Shown here one piece after another: positions 53,098-61,375 of a stretch of DNA of 64,000 bases. This DNA comes from Bacillus sp. FSL K6-3431. Lineage in GTDB: Bacteria > Bacillota > Bacilli > Bacillales > Bacillaceae_C. Position 1 is the first letter of the stretch, and every line of letters begins with the position of its first letter. The notes under the pieces were generated by a model. It was not told the DNA's origin and searched no databases. It saw only the letters and a program-made list of their open reading frames with translations. The position numbers were made by a program, and so were the translations under genes. The stretch covers positions 2,170,001 through 2,234,000 of the forward strand of contig NZ_JBBOCT010000001.1 in NCBI RefSeq assembly GCF_038002605.1, in the 5' to 3' direction.

Positions 53098-54638
53098 TAC
53101 GACTTGGAATTGACGTAGGAGGCACAAATACGGATGGCGTTATTCTCAATGATGCCAATGAAGTATTAGGAAGTGCAAAGACAGCAACAACAAAGGATAT
53201 TTTTTCAGGCATTCAAATGACAATAAAAAGCCTTCTTGCGGAAACGAAAATAAATGTGAAAGAAATAAAAGTAGCCACTCTTGGGACAACACATTGTACA
53301 AATGCGATCGTGGAAAGGAAATCATTGAACAAGGTCGGAATTGTACGGATTTGTTTACCTTCTGGAACTACTGTCCCTCCTTTACTTGGCTGGCCAAATG
53401 ATTTAGTTGAAAAGCTTCATGCAAAAACAGTGCTTATTCATGGCGGTTACGAATTCAACGGCATACCAATCGCAGATCTAGATTATGATGAGTTAAAAAA
53501 CGCCGTAGATCAATTCCGTGGCCAAGTGGACTCAATTGCCATTTCCGGTGTTTTTTCCCCAGTCCTTGGTGATCAGGAAAAAGAGGTAGCCGCATACTTT
53601 GAAAAAGAATTGCCGAATATCCCTGTGTCCATTTCAAGTGAAATTGGCTCAATCGGTTTAATCGAACGAGAAAATGCGACAATATTAAATGCTGCCTTAA
53701 TGACAACGATTAGTCATGTTTCCAATGGCTTTAAACGCGCATTGCAAGCCGCAAACATTCATGCAAATATTTTCTTTGGCCAAAATGATGGGACTTTAAT
53801 GACAAATGAATATGCACAAAAATATCCGATTTATACAATCGCATGTGGGCCGACAAACTCTATTCGGGGTGCGGCACATTTATCTAAAGAACCAAATGCC
53901 ATTGTCGTTGATATTGGTGGAACAACTACAGATATCGGTGTGCTAGCAAATAATTTCCCTCGGCAAACTTCACTTGCTGTAGAAGTAGGCGGCGTACGTA
54001 CGAACTACCGGATGCCCGATATATACTCGATTGGCTTCGGAGGAGGAACCCGTGTATATCTTCAAGAAGATTCTTGGACAATTGGACCTGAAAGTGTTGG
54101 CTATCAATTAACTGAAAAAGGCATCGTTTTTGGTGGCACTGAATTAACTACAACAGATGTCGCCATTGGTGCAGGGTATATGGAGATTGAAAATACGGAT
54201 GTATCACGACTAGAATCGATCCCTTGCGAAAAAATTTATCCGGACTTCGTAACCTTAATTGAAAAAGCCATTGATCGCATGAAAACAAGTGCTGAAGATC
54301 TGCCAGTCGTACTTGTCGGTGGTGGAGCATCACTCATACCTAAAACATTAAAAGGAGCAAGCCGTGTCATTCGACCTAAACATGCCCAAGTCGCTAACGC
54401 AATCGGTGCAGCACTTGGAGATATAAGCGGGACAGTCGAGCGCATCTACTCTTTAGAAAATCAGAGTTATCAAGAAGTAATGGAAGAAGCAAAATCCGAA
54501 GCTATCGAGGAAGCAATCAATGCTGGTGCAAATCCAGATAAGGTTGAGATTATTCTACTAGAAGACTTTGCACTTGCCTACTTACCTGGTAATGCGTTAC
54601 TGGTGAGGGTTAAAGCGGCGGGACCGCTGGCACTTTAA
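53094..54638 (+). CDS. Hydantoinase/oxoprolinase family protein (HyuA-like)
   Basis: The 514-residue protein has the ATP-binding fold of the family: RLGIDVGGTNTDGVIL at the start, AIACGPTNS-type segment IACGPTNSIRGAAHL, and VDIGGTTTDIGVL in the second subdomain. It matches HyuA-type ATP-dependent ring-opening enzymes for hydantoins or 5-oxoproline. It lacks the B subunit. The DUF917 protein may take that place. A strong terminator follows 50 bases later. A broken copy of its 3' end lies at 33.6-33.9 kb. Confidence 0.9.
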   Translation: MIRLGIDVGGTNTDGVILNDANEVLGSAKTATTKDIFSGIQMTIKSLLAETKINVKEIKVATLGTTHCTNAIVERKSLNKVGIVRICLPSGTTVPPLLGWPNDLVEKLHAKTVLIHGGYEFNGIPIADLDYDELKNAVDQFRGQVDSIAISGVFSPVLGDQEKEVAAYFEKELPNIPVSISSEIGSIGLIERENATILNAALMTTISHVSNGFKRALQAANIHANIFFGQNDGTLMTNEYAQKYPIYTIACGPTNSIRGAAHLSKEPNAIVVDIGGTTTDIGVLANNFPRQTSLAVEVGGVRTNYRMPDIYSIGFGGGTRVYLQEDSWTIGPESVGYQLTEKGIVFGGTELTTTDVAIGAGYMEIENTDVSRLESIPCEKIYPDFVTLIEKAIDRMKTSAEDLPVVLVGGGASLIPKTLKGASRVIRPKHAQVANAIGAALGDISGTVERIYSLENQSYQEVMEEAKSEAIEEAINAGANPDKVEIILLEDFALAYLPGNALLVRVKAAGPLAL

Positions 54639-54686
54639 AGATCTCGAGATGTCTTATGATCTTCATGCATATCACGGATTTATCAA

Positions 54687-54716
54687 CCGGGTGTTAAGCA
54701 CTCGGTCTTTTTTTTA
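54687..54716 (+). terminator. Terminator of the permease-DUF917-hydantoinase operon
   Basis: CCGGGTG and CACTCGG with a five-base loop are followed by TCTTTTTTTT. Confidence 0.88.
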
Positions 54717-54747
54717 TAATTATGTAAAGTAATGCAATGGATAATGT

Positions 54748-54987
54748 TTAATGATACACAGGATACATCCGCTTCTCTAGAGATGTGACTTCATTCTTTA
54801 ATACATCTAAGTGTCCATTTAATATAATAACTTCCGATGAAGTAAGTCCATGTTCAAGTGCGTATTCCACTTTTTCTTTCATTTGATGAAATTTCCGGTT
54901 CATTTCATATAAAATACGAATCTGTTCCTCACTCCATTGAAGCTGATCTTCAAGAAACTGTTTTATATCTTGGTCGTCTTTATTCAT
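54748..54987 (-). CDS. Small coiled-coil protein of unknown function
   Basis: The 79-residue protein is charged and helical, with a coiled-coil-like run from about residue 10 to 75 (QLQWSEEQIRILYEMNRKFH, LDVLKNEVTSLEKRM). AAAGGAG precedes the ATG. Not recognised; no partner gene is adjacent. Confidence 0.6.
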   Translation of the reverse strand: MNKDDQDIKQFLEDQLQWSEEQIRILYEMNRKFHQMKEKVEYALEHGLTSSEVIILNGHLDVLKNEVTSLEKRMYPVYH

Positions 54988-55404
54988 TATTGTTTCTCCT
55001 TTGGCATGAAATTGTTTTCATTATAATACATGTCTAATATTATGATTACTGCTTTCTTTAATCATAGAATCAAGTATCTTATCTATTATATCGACATATA
55101 TGTAAGGACTTTAAGAGAAAGAGAGCTTTGTTTTAATAGATGGGTATATCGTTGAAATACATGATGACACAGTGGTAGTTGAAGGTATTTGGAGCTATAT
55201 TCGACATTGAAGCTGCTATCGATCTGAGTGCAAAAGGCAGTAGTTTTATTTGAAAAGGATCTAGGTTTCGCACACATGTTGTCATTTAGGTCATTTTCTC
55301 ACCCCTATAACCAGTCTATGAACGACAAATCGGTGTTATATCTGCTTTTTTATATGCCCATGTAAATAATAGTTCAACTTTAATAGGGACGGATAATCTT
55401 CAGA
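54988..55404. other. Spacer without recognised gene
   Basis: About 415 bases hold a 63-codon minus-strand frame (55086-55277) without a ribosome site. Nothing else was recognised. Confidence 0.45.
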
Positions 55405-55980
55405 TTACTCAGCTGGATTCTCTATTTCATCTTTTGATAATTCTGTAACTAAAGAAACAAACTGAATATCCATACCCTCCTTAAGCAGGTTATGTGCGGT
55501 AATCAGCTTACCTATCTTAATTCCTTCAAGTTGGCTTTCATCTTGGGATGAAGTCATATCCTTCGGTCTTTTTTCAATATCACTGCTATCTATATATGGA
55601 TGGTCTAAAATAAACAACTTTAATAGGGTTGCAATTTTATCTGGACTAATGCCCTTAGATAACATCTTTTCCATCATGCTTTGCATGACTCGGAAGCTAA
55701 AAGTCTCTATTATTGAATGAACAATTGCATTTACACCAATCGTTTTATACTTGTCTATATGGTCTTTCATTAATTGTTTTTCACTGTCACTAAGGAATAG
55801 TAGCTTATCAATGTCCTCTAGGGAATATCCATTTGACACTAGTAGTGCTGCCATGCGCCTTTTTTCGATTGATTCCATAATATAACTCATCCAATATAAT
55901 TGGTTTTCATTAAATGTAGTGGCAACATAAAGGTCTTCAACCGACCCGTTCTCTAGAATATCTTCAATTACCTTTTTCAA
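55405..55980 (-). CDS. Helical protein with an Rpn/transposase-nuclease-type C-terminal tail
   Basis: The 191-residue protein is fully helical. It ends in EGIKIGKLITAHNLLKEGMD, then IQFVSLVTELSKDEIEN, the tail typical of Rpn-type PD-(D/E)XK nucleases. The nuclease domain itself is absent, so this may be a stand-alone C-terminal piece or an unrelated helical repeat protein (SIEKRRMAALLVSNGYSLED). It starts at a TTG behind GGAG. Function is not recognised. Confidence 0.55.
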   Translation of the reverse strand: MKKVIEDILENGSVEDLYVATTFNENQLYWMSYIMESIEKRRMAALLVSNGYSLEDIDKLLFLSDSEKQLMKDHIDKYKTIGVNAIVHSIIETFSFRVMQSMMEKMLSKGISPDKIATLLKLFILDHPYIDSSDIEKRPKDMTSSQDESQLEGIKIGKLITAHNLLKEGMDIQFVSLVTELSKDEIENPAE

Positions 55981-56335
55981 TATTCTTCAACTCCATTCCT
56001 TTAGACTATAATGGGATTCTTCAATTGAAATGTTCTTTCATATTTGTAAAATGTATCGACTTTATATTCTAGTACACATAAAAAAATAAAGAATAGGAAG
56101 GACCAATGACGAGTAAACAGTTGATCAAGAAAATACTTTTTGTATGAAGTTGCCATCATTCCATCTGAAGGCAGCATTTTCATTATAGCGATCGCTTTCT
56201 TCCAAACAAATGATAAAATTATCTATGTAGCGATATAGGCGGATGGGCGGTTGACACTCCCATTTTAATAGAAGGCAGAATAAGAGCGCCGCGTCCTGCA
56301 GCAACGTCTGCATGACTCACCTCTTGTGAGCATAT
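55981..56335. other. Spacer and 5' leader of the first holin-like toxin
   Basis: No gene is seen. The last 40 bases (GCAACGTCTGCATGACTCAC, then a CTCAC/GTGAG hairpin) recur with few changes upstream of the second toxin copy at 59216-59250. They probably belong to the toxin 5' untranslated region. Confidence 0.55.
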
Positions 56336-56446
56336 ATGGTGACTTATGAAGCAATGAATATGCTTTTCCAATTTGGAATATTCCTAGCAACAGTTGCAAC
56401 TGCAGTCATAGCGATGATTGCTTTATACACCAATAGAAAAAAGTAA
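56336..56446 (+). CDS. Putative holin-like type I toxin, copy 1
   Basis: A 36-residue frame has a single membrane segment (MLFQFGIFLATVATAVIA) and a short basic tail, LYTNRKK. This is the pattern of putative holin-like toxins of Firmicutes (Hol_Tox, TxpA/BsrH-like), which damage the membrane unless an antisense RNA blocks the mRNA. A terminator stem begins inside the last codons. A conserved downstream region may encode the antitoxin RNA. A near-identical copy lies at 59258-59359. Confidence 0.8.
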   Translation: MVTYEAMNMLFQFGIFLATVATAVIAMIALYTNRKK

Positions 56447-56494
56447 CCACCCTCCACTTTCGGCCAAAGTTTGTAGGATGGTTACTTTTTTAAA
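56435..56494 (+). terminator. Terminator of the first toxin gene
   Basis: AAAAAAGTAACCA and TGGTTACTTTTTT form a stem overlapping the stop codon, with inner pairing CCTCC/GGA. Confidence 0.8.
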
Positions 56495-56566
56495 ACATCC
56501 ATACTACCGGTCAACCACTCTTGCGATACCGGCCACATCGATAGAGTAGTAATGCATTTGGTCTCT
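56437..56566 (-). ncRNA. Candidate antisense antitoxin RNA, copy 1
   Basis: Inferred from comparison with the second copy: AGAGACCAA-TGC (minus, from 56566) is conserved at nearly the same distance from the toxin stop (115 versus 122 bases). A TTGTTA / TAATTT promoter-like pair precedes it. An RNA from here would cross the toxin terminator and 3' end, as RatA does for TxpA. Confidence 0.4.
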
Positions 56567-57014
56567 AAAATTAATCTGCCATCTATAAGTTTAACAAGTA
56601 ATGTAAGGCGTTACAATAGGAGTGAAGAGTGAATGAACAAAAGAACTGAAACTTGATACTTTCATTTAAATTTATGCGGCAAATCCTCTTAACCTATATT
56701 GGATTCTTTCACTTTTATGTGCCTATTCACCGAAACCTCCCGTTGTTTTCGTCAATCATATCTTATAACCTTATTTCGAACACAAATGAAAAGTAAAATG
56801 AATATGAACCCTATATCGAACAATTCAATGAAACAAAATTACTTGGAGCGACAGGCACGGGGAGCATGGAGAAAGAATAAAGTTTGTAGAAGTTGATTAT
56901 TTCTGAAGTGGAAGAAACAAAACCTATTGAATTGTTAGGATTATGTTGACTTTTGGTACTCGTAGTTACGTAGCACTTGCTTCTATTTTGCTTTATACAT
57001 TCCTTTACATTTTG
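56567..57014. other. Spacer without recognised gene
   Basis: A 65-codon plus-strand frame (56699-56896) has no ribosome site and mixed composition. Nothing else was recognised apart from the possible antisense promoter at the left edge. Confidence 0.4.
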
Positions 57015-57541
57015 CTAATAATGATAATCTGGCATGCGAATAATAAATTCATTTAATACATTAAATGCAATAATTGGATCTAAGCTTTCCGACTTTGGAG
57101 TCTTTTTCCCATGTGCAACCCAGTTTCGATATTTATAAGCTTTCTTTGCGTTTCCAATGATTTGAGAATCCATTATTCCTTTAAACAAATCTAAAATGTC
57201 TAAAAATCTCCATCGTTCCGATTGCATTTCAATATATTCACATAACCTTTTTCAAAGGAAGATCCCTTTTCGGTTTTAGTATTCTTCACTACTTGGTTTA
57301 AATAGTCTAATATAATACTTTCAAAAACTGACACTAAGGAGAATACAGCTAAATCATCCAATTCAATTTTAACACTCTTCATTTCTTCAAAAATTTCCTC
57401 GCTAGATAAATATACAAACTTACTTCCTCTTGCAATTTTCTCTGTTGACTTTAGATGCTTTCTTGCAAGTAATTGAGTTTCTGAAACTGTCTCATACCAA
57501 TTCATCACACTGGAAAGAGAATCTTTCATGATATTGCCCAC
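57015..57541 (-). pseudogene. HEPN-domain RNase-like gene, split by a frameshift
   Basis: Two overlapping frames (57541-57200 and 57227-57015) form one protein of about 174 residues if one base is restored in the A-run near 57236. The helical N-terminal half (LDDLAVFSLVSVFESIILDYL) continues into SERWRFLDILDLFKGIMD and YRNWVAHGKK, which carries the HEPN catalytic motif R-x4-H. HEPN proteins are RNases in toxin-antitoxin and defence systems. Its first codon overlaps the stop of the upstream partner gene by 16 bases. The shift could be real decay or a sequencing error in the homopolymer. Confidence 0.7.
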
Positions 57542-57966
57542 TCCATAACTTGTAAAAAATACTCTTCATCCCACTTTTCATTCATACCATTTCTTTTTTT
57601 CTCTTTTGCCAACCACCGATTCTCATCCTCTAATTTTATTAGCATAATATCACCTTTTTCTGTAAATAAATCTACCCTTCCTTGTGCCCCAATAATTAAT
57701 CGTCCAACTGGGATAAACTCTAAGTGTTTTCCCTTTGTAAAGATTTTCATACCTGGTGCAATATATATTCCTAAATGTTCTTCTATCAGTTCATGCTTTG
57801 TAAATTGAATCGAAATCAGTCCTTCTTCAATCGGTTCTTTTAACCAACGTTCAAGCTTTTCATAAAAAAGTTCAAGTTCATGTAACCATCTTTCTTGTTC
57901 TTCTTTCCAATGAGTTTCATTCGCCGCATAATCGTTTTCCCTTAAAAAATCAAATTTACTCTCCAT
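57526..57966 (-). CDS. Partner protein of the HEPN gene, unknown family
   Basis: The protein of about 146 residues begins helical (HWKEEQERWLHELELFYEKL). It continues with a beta-rich middle (IAPGMKIFTKGKHLEFIPVG, RVDLFTEKGDIMLIKL) and ends in a short helix (YFLQVMEWA). Not recognised. It overlaps the HEPN-like gene by 16 bases, so the two are translationally coupled, as in toxin-antitoxin or two-protein defence pairs. ATG 57966 and GTG 57981 are possible starts. Confidence 0.65.
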   Translation of the reverse strand: MESKFDFLRENDYAANETHWKEEQERWLHELELFYEKLERWLKEPIEEGLISIQFTKHELIEEHLGIYIAPGMKIFTKGKHLEFIPVGRLIIGAQGRVDLFTEKGDIMLIKLEDENRWLAKEKKRNGMNEKWDEEYFLQVMEWAIS

Positions 57967-57981
57967 TCCCTTCACTCCCAC

Positions 57982-58635
57982 ATATTCTTAATTGAATTGC
58001 AATTTTATTTTGCTACATCAAAAATCAATTATACCATTAGCCTCAATCTTACATTACAGTAATTTTTTTCAAAGTATCACCAATTTTGTGAATACTAACA
58101 AGCAAATATTCCTACTTTAATTGTAGTATTTCACCTCCTTCTTTCAAGAAACCAGTAAACACACTCTCTGTGTTAAAACCTGACATAGATATGTTCATAT
58201 GTGATATATTATGATGGAAAAATCAGCTCTTTAAACAAATGGTATGGTCAGTGTACGAGGATTTTTATTCGTGGGCTAAAATAGAAGATAAGTACAGATC
58301 GGCCAATAATTTTCTTAAAATTCTAAAATACATTAACTATATTATATCAACTAATCTTCATAGCTGCAATTACTACAAAGGCTGAGGATTATTTCATTTA
58401 CTCTCGATACTAAACCTAAGGTTTTACATTTGGAGTAGCTTAAGGGTTGTCATAAAAATCTTCCTATTCTACGAGATCCATATTTTTAATATCAATGAAG
58501 GGAATATTCGATTGCCTCGAGATTCCATGATGTGTATTGGCAAGGTTTTGGCATGGAAACCATCCCACTTTCTGGACGCTGTATGGGATGAGAATATAGG
58601 AGATATCTAAATATTTTGTTTAGGCTTCGTGTAAA
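57982..58635. other. Spacer without a supportable gene
   Basis: About 650 A/T-rich bases. A frame open from about 58428 to 58609 on the plus strand (including NEGNIRLPRD and LAWKPSHFLDAVWDE) has no start or ribosome site. It may be decayed coding DNA. Confidence 0.4.
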
Positions 58636-58918
58636 TCATTTCTTATTTATATACACCCCTCTGTAACTGGTTTCTAAAACAAAGATAATTAGCTCATTAT
58701 TTTCAATTCTATATAGTATCCGCAAATCACCTACTCTTAATCGATAAATATTTTCGATAAATATTTTCAAAACCTTTTAATGGTTTAATATCGTTTAAAC
58801 GTGCGTCATAAGGGTTTTCGGCTAGTTTTAACAAGTTTTCTTTTATTCTAATCTTTGTATTTTTATCTTGTTTAGTAATAAATTTATTTGATTTTTTTGA
58901 AAAAATTATTTTATACAT
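58636..58918 (-). pseudogene. RelE/ParE-type toxin gene broken by a 13-bp tandem duplication
   Basis: The first 53 codons encode a RelE-like start (MYKIIFSKKSNKF, IRIKENLLKLAENPYDARL, IKPLKGFENIYR). CGATAAATATTTT then occurs twice in a row (58742-58767), which shifts the frame to a stop at codon 64. Removing one copy restores LRVGDLRILYRIENNELIIF and FVLETSYRGVY, the normal toxin end, to a stop at 58636. The active-site Arg and Tyr residues lie in the lost part, so the product is inactive. Confidence 0.88.
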
Positions 58919-59127
58919 TACTCATCATCACCAAACACTTCTTCGAACGTATAATATTCTCCTTTATTATACTCCTCTAACGATTCTTTAATGCTATGTT
59001 CTGTTTCTTTGCCAACTTCTATTTCATCTAGGCTTTCCAGATGTTTTAAAAATTGCATCACTTTTTTTAATTTTTCCTCTGGTAAACCTTCAATCATCTT
59101 GTGAATATCTTCTTTCCAAATAGCCAT
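58918..59127 (-). CDS. Antitoxin of the RelE-type pair
   Basis: The 69-residue acidic protein (WKEDIHKMIEGLPEEKLKKV, YNKGEYYTFEEVFGDDE) resembles RelB/DUF2281-type antitoxins that sit before RelE toxins. The ATG at 59127 follows AAAGGAG. Its stop overlaps the toxin ATG as TAATG. The antitoxin frame is intact while its toxin is broken, so it may now only act as a regulator or cross-antitoxin. Confidence 0.82.
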   Translation of the reverse strand: MAIWKEDIHKMIEGLPEEKLKKVMQFLKHLESLDEIEVGKETEHSIKESLEEYNKGEYYTFEEVFGDDE

Positions 59128-59257
59128 ATCTATCACTCCTTTTATGGTCACTAAATTTCAATTTCACTTAAATATTTTATAGAAGGAAGTAGACTAAATA
59201 GCGCCGAGTTCCATGGCAACGTCTGCATGATTCACTTCGTATGAGCCTTGTTTGTAT

Positions 59258-59359
59258 ATGGTGATCTATGCTGCAATGAATATACTTTTCCAATTTGGAA
59301 TATTCCTAGCAACAGCTGCAACTGCCGTCATTGCTTTATACACCAATAGAAATAAGTAG
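59258..59359 (+). CDS. Putative holin-like type I toxin, copy 2
   Basis: A 33-residue frame matches the copy at 56336 closely (ILFQFGIFLATAATAVIA, then LYTNRNK), with a nine-base deletion removing three residues of the membrane part. The same 5' leader and a terminator stem (AAGTAG/CTACTT, 59354-59404) accompany it. A single membrane segment with a basic end fits a pore-forming type I toxin. Confidence 0.78.
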   Translation: MVIYAAMNILFQFGIFLATAATAVIALYTNRNK

Positions 59360-59486
59360 CCATCCTCCGCTAACGACCAAGTAAGCAGGGTGACTACTTT
59401 TTTGTAACACTTTTAACTACAGCTGATCAACCGCTCTTCATACGGTTATGAGCTGCATCGACCAAGTGTTAACGCACTTGGTCTCT
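59360..59486 (-). ncRNA. Candidate antisense antitoxin RNA, copy 2
   Basis: The conserved start-like block AGAGACCAAGTGC (minus, from 59486) lies 122 bases beyond the toxin stop. It is preceded by an A/T-rich promoter-like region (TATTAAT). A hairpin ACCAAGTG/CACTTGGT sits at its 5' end. The RNA would overlap the toxin 3' region. Confidence 0.4.
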
Positions 59487-59611
59487 TTATTAATATTTCT
59501 TTAACGAAGTATGTAACGCACTGTCACAAAAGAGATTGCTTTCGCAACTATTTGGATCATCCCAAAATCATATAGAAATCCCATGCATTAACATTTTCTT
59601 TTGTGCATTAT

Positions 59612-59929
59612 TTAAAATCGAGTGTTCCACAATATATATGGATATTCTCTCAAAGTACTATTGGCCATTACTCTTAGTTCACTTTTTCTCTCAATTTGTA
59701 CATAATTAGGAGAATTATAATCAATCTTTCCATCCTTACACTGAAACTCTAAAAATCGATCCGAATTGTTCCCTGAATGCAGAATGTTATCAACTAAAAT
59801 TTTCCCTGAACACTTAAATGTATTTTCTATACTTTTCAATAAATCTATGGGACTAGAGATATCTAGAGTTGTTAGAAGAGCAAAATAAGTAGGATCGTCA
59901 TTTAAAATTTTTATCGAGACATTTCCCAT
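59612..59929 (-). CDS. Small protein of unknown function
   Basis: The 105-residue protein has a mixed alpha/beta appearance (VSIKILNDDPTYFALLTTLD, GKILVDNILHSG, FLEFQCKDGKIDY) and no signal peptide. AGGGGGTG precedes the ATG. It stands in the toxin-rich zone; an immunity or inhibitor role is possible only by context. Confidence 0.55.
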   Translation of the reverse strand: MGNVSIKILNDDPTYFALLTTLDISSPIDLLKSIENTFKCSGKILVDNILHSGNNSDRFLEFQCKDGKIDYNSPNYVQIERKSELRVMANSTLREYPYILWNTRF

Positions 59930-60059
59930 AAATTACACCCCCTAAAAAAATGTATAATAATAATTAATTAAATCCAAGTTATTCACTATCAAATTTCTTG
60001 CCTCACTCATGGTTTTAAGCGTTCTTGTGGTGCCATTCTTGATCTTATGGTAGATAGTT

Positions 60060-60690
60060 CAACGTTTTACTTTACACGGATAACAAAATTCTGACCGTCC
60101 AAAATAAACTTGTCGATGCGCTTAATTTTAAAATAAGCTCGATCTTCTACGAGTACAAATCGCTTGTATGCTATCCCTTCCCCGACAGGACCGTCATGTT
60201 TCAGACCTACAGTCTCAATGAGTTTCAAAGGCATATTTGTTTCTGGCGTAAAGCTAACATGGAGCTTAATGCCAGAACGCTCACCGTGAAAAACCGTCCA
60301 CTGCAGACCACAATTACCGACGGTAATTGCCGTTGAATCAACAACCAATTTGGAATCTTTATTGCACGCCTGGTCACTCCATTACATTTACTTACAATCA
60401 GTGCAAAGACCTACTTTATTAATTTATAATCAAGCTGCCCAAGCTTTTTAGATAATGTAGAGCAATCAACCTTTACAAGACCGCTAGAATTGGCGACTAC
60501 CAAGCAATGTCGAAGACTCTTCCATTCCGATGCTGCAGCAATTACAAGGTATTGGATTAGTGTTTTAACCGTTAATTTTCGTGCGGTATCCTTATAAGCT
60601 ACTAGTTCAATTAGTGGTTGTAACTCTTGAAATATAATTTTGAATCAAATTCGGGACACATGGTATGCTCTTTCATTGGGAACGCCTCTT
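60060..60690 (-). pseudogene. IS4-type transposase remnant
   Basis: A 93-codon frame (60348-60067) encodes VVDSTAITVGNCGLQWTVFH, GERSGIKLHVSF and RFVLVEDRAYFKIKRID, the DDE core of IS4-family transposases. Upstream in other frames lie LIELVAYKDTARKLTVKTLI and DCSTLSKKLGQLDYKL, the usual N-terminus, and ALIVSKCNGVTRRAIKIPN. The gene is interrupted by frame changes, and the C-terminal third is missing. Confidence 0.85.
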
Positions 60691-60787
60691 CTAGTAAATG
60701 TTTGGTCGTACTTACATTTTACAAGAGAGCGTTCCTTTTTGTTATTTATTTATGGAATATTATTCATAGTCAACACGCCTGATAAAT

Positions 60788-61306
60788 TTATTTATTAAAG
60801 ACTCTCCAAATGCAAAATGATATATTTTTAGTAAATTCATTACGTTTCCTTAAATACTTGTATGCCTTCAAATTAGCTTCGCGCTCTATCCAACTACTTT
60901 TATATGCTTTACCGTTCAATTTGCCATGTTTTTTTAGTTCCTCATTACATCCTCTTTTAAACTGAGCTAAGTGCGTTAATTCATGTATTAACAGAAAGTC
61001 TACAAATACCTTTAGGATTTCTTCTTTTTTTCTTCCGTTCTTATAAGCTGGATAAAGCCTTTCCGCTTCATTTGCAATCCTACTTGTTAAAAAATATATT
61101 TCACAAAATTTAGTATAATTATTGTCGAAGTGGATAAAAGCCAATGAATTTTTCATAGGGAATTTTTCCTCTACTTCTCGATATTCTATGCCAAAAAATA
61201 AGTCATTAACATTTAGCCATTTTGAAACTTCAATGGAAAACCTATTAAACTCATCACTAATTAAGTATCTTTCAACCTGAGCTGAACTAAGTGAAAACAT
61301 AGCCAA
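60788..61306 (-). CDS. HExxH-motif putative metallopeptidase
   Basis: The 172-residue protein has a zinc-binding signature HELTH in FVDFLLIHELTHLAQFKRGC (His about 113) and a downstream EREANLKAYKYL that could supply the third ligand. It has no signal peptide. It starts at TTG 61306 or ATG 61300, directly beyond the flagellin terminator on the same strand. The substrate is unknown. Similar small HExxH proteins act as ImmA-like regulator proteases or are toxins of unknown target. Confidence 0.65.
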   Translation of the reverse strand: MAMFSLSSAQVERYLISDEFNRFSIEVSKWLNVNDLFFGIEYREVEEKFPMKNSLAFIHFDNNYTKFCEIYFLTSRIANEAERLYPAYKNGRKKEEILKVFVDFLLIHELTHLAQFKRGCNEELKKHGKLNGKAYKSSWIEREANLKAYKYLRKRNEFTKNISFCIWRVFNK

Positions 61307-61327
61307 TTCAATATCCCTCTTTTCACA

Positions 61328-61366
61328 GCAAAAGAGACCCTAGCAATACTAGAGTCTCTCTTAAAT
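61328..61366 (-). terminator. Terminator of hag
   Basis: AAGAGACTC-AGTATTGCTAG-GGTCTCTT type stem (AGAGACTCTAG with CTAGGGTCTCT) is followed by TTTT on the minus strand, ten bases after the hag stop. Confidence 0.8.
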
Positions 61367-61375
61367 AATCTAAAA

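Noticed and set aside
56699..56896. 65-codon plus-strand frame
   Set aside because: No ribosome site, mixed Cys/Phe-rich then basic composition, no recognised family.
57200..57241. Programmed -1 frameshift in the HEPN gene
   Set aside because: The A-run has five rather than six A's, so the canonical A-AAA-AAG heptamer is absent, and no stimulating structure is clear. One-base loss is simpler.
58428..58609. Open plus-strand frame with protein-like composition
   Set aside because: No start codon or ribosome site and no recognised family; possibly decayed coding DNA.
3310..61375. A single integrative element or prophage filling the hag-flaG interval
   Set aside because: No integrase, structural phage gene, conjugation gene or flanking direct repeat was recognised, and much of the content is ordinary chromosomal metabolism.
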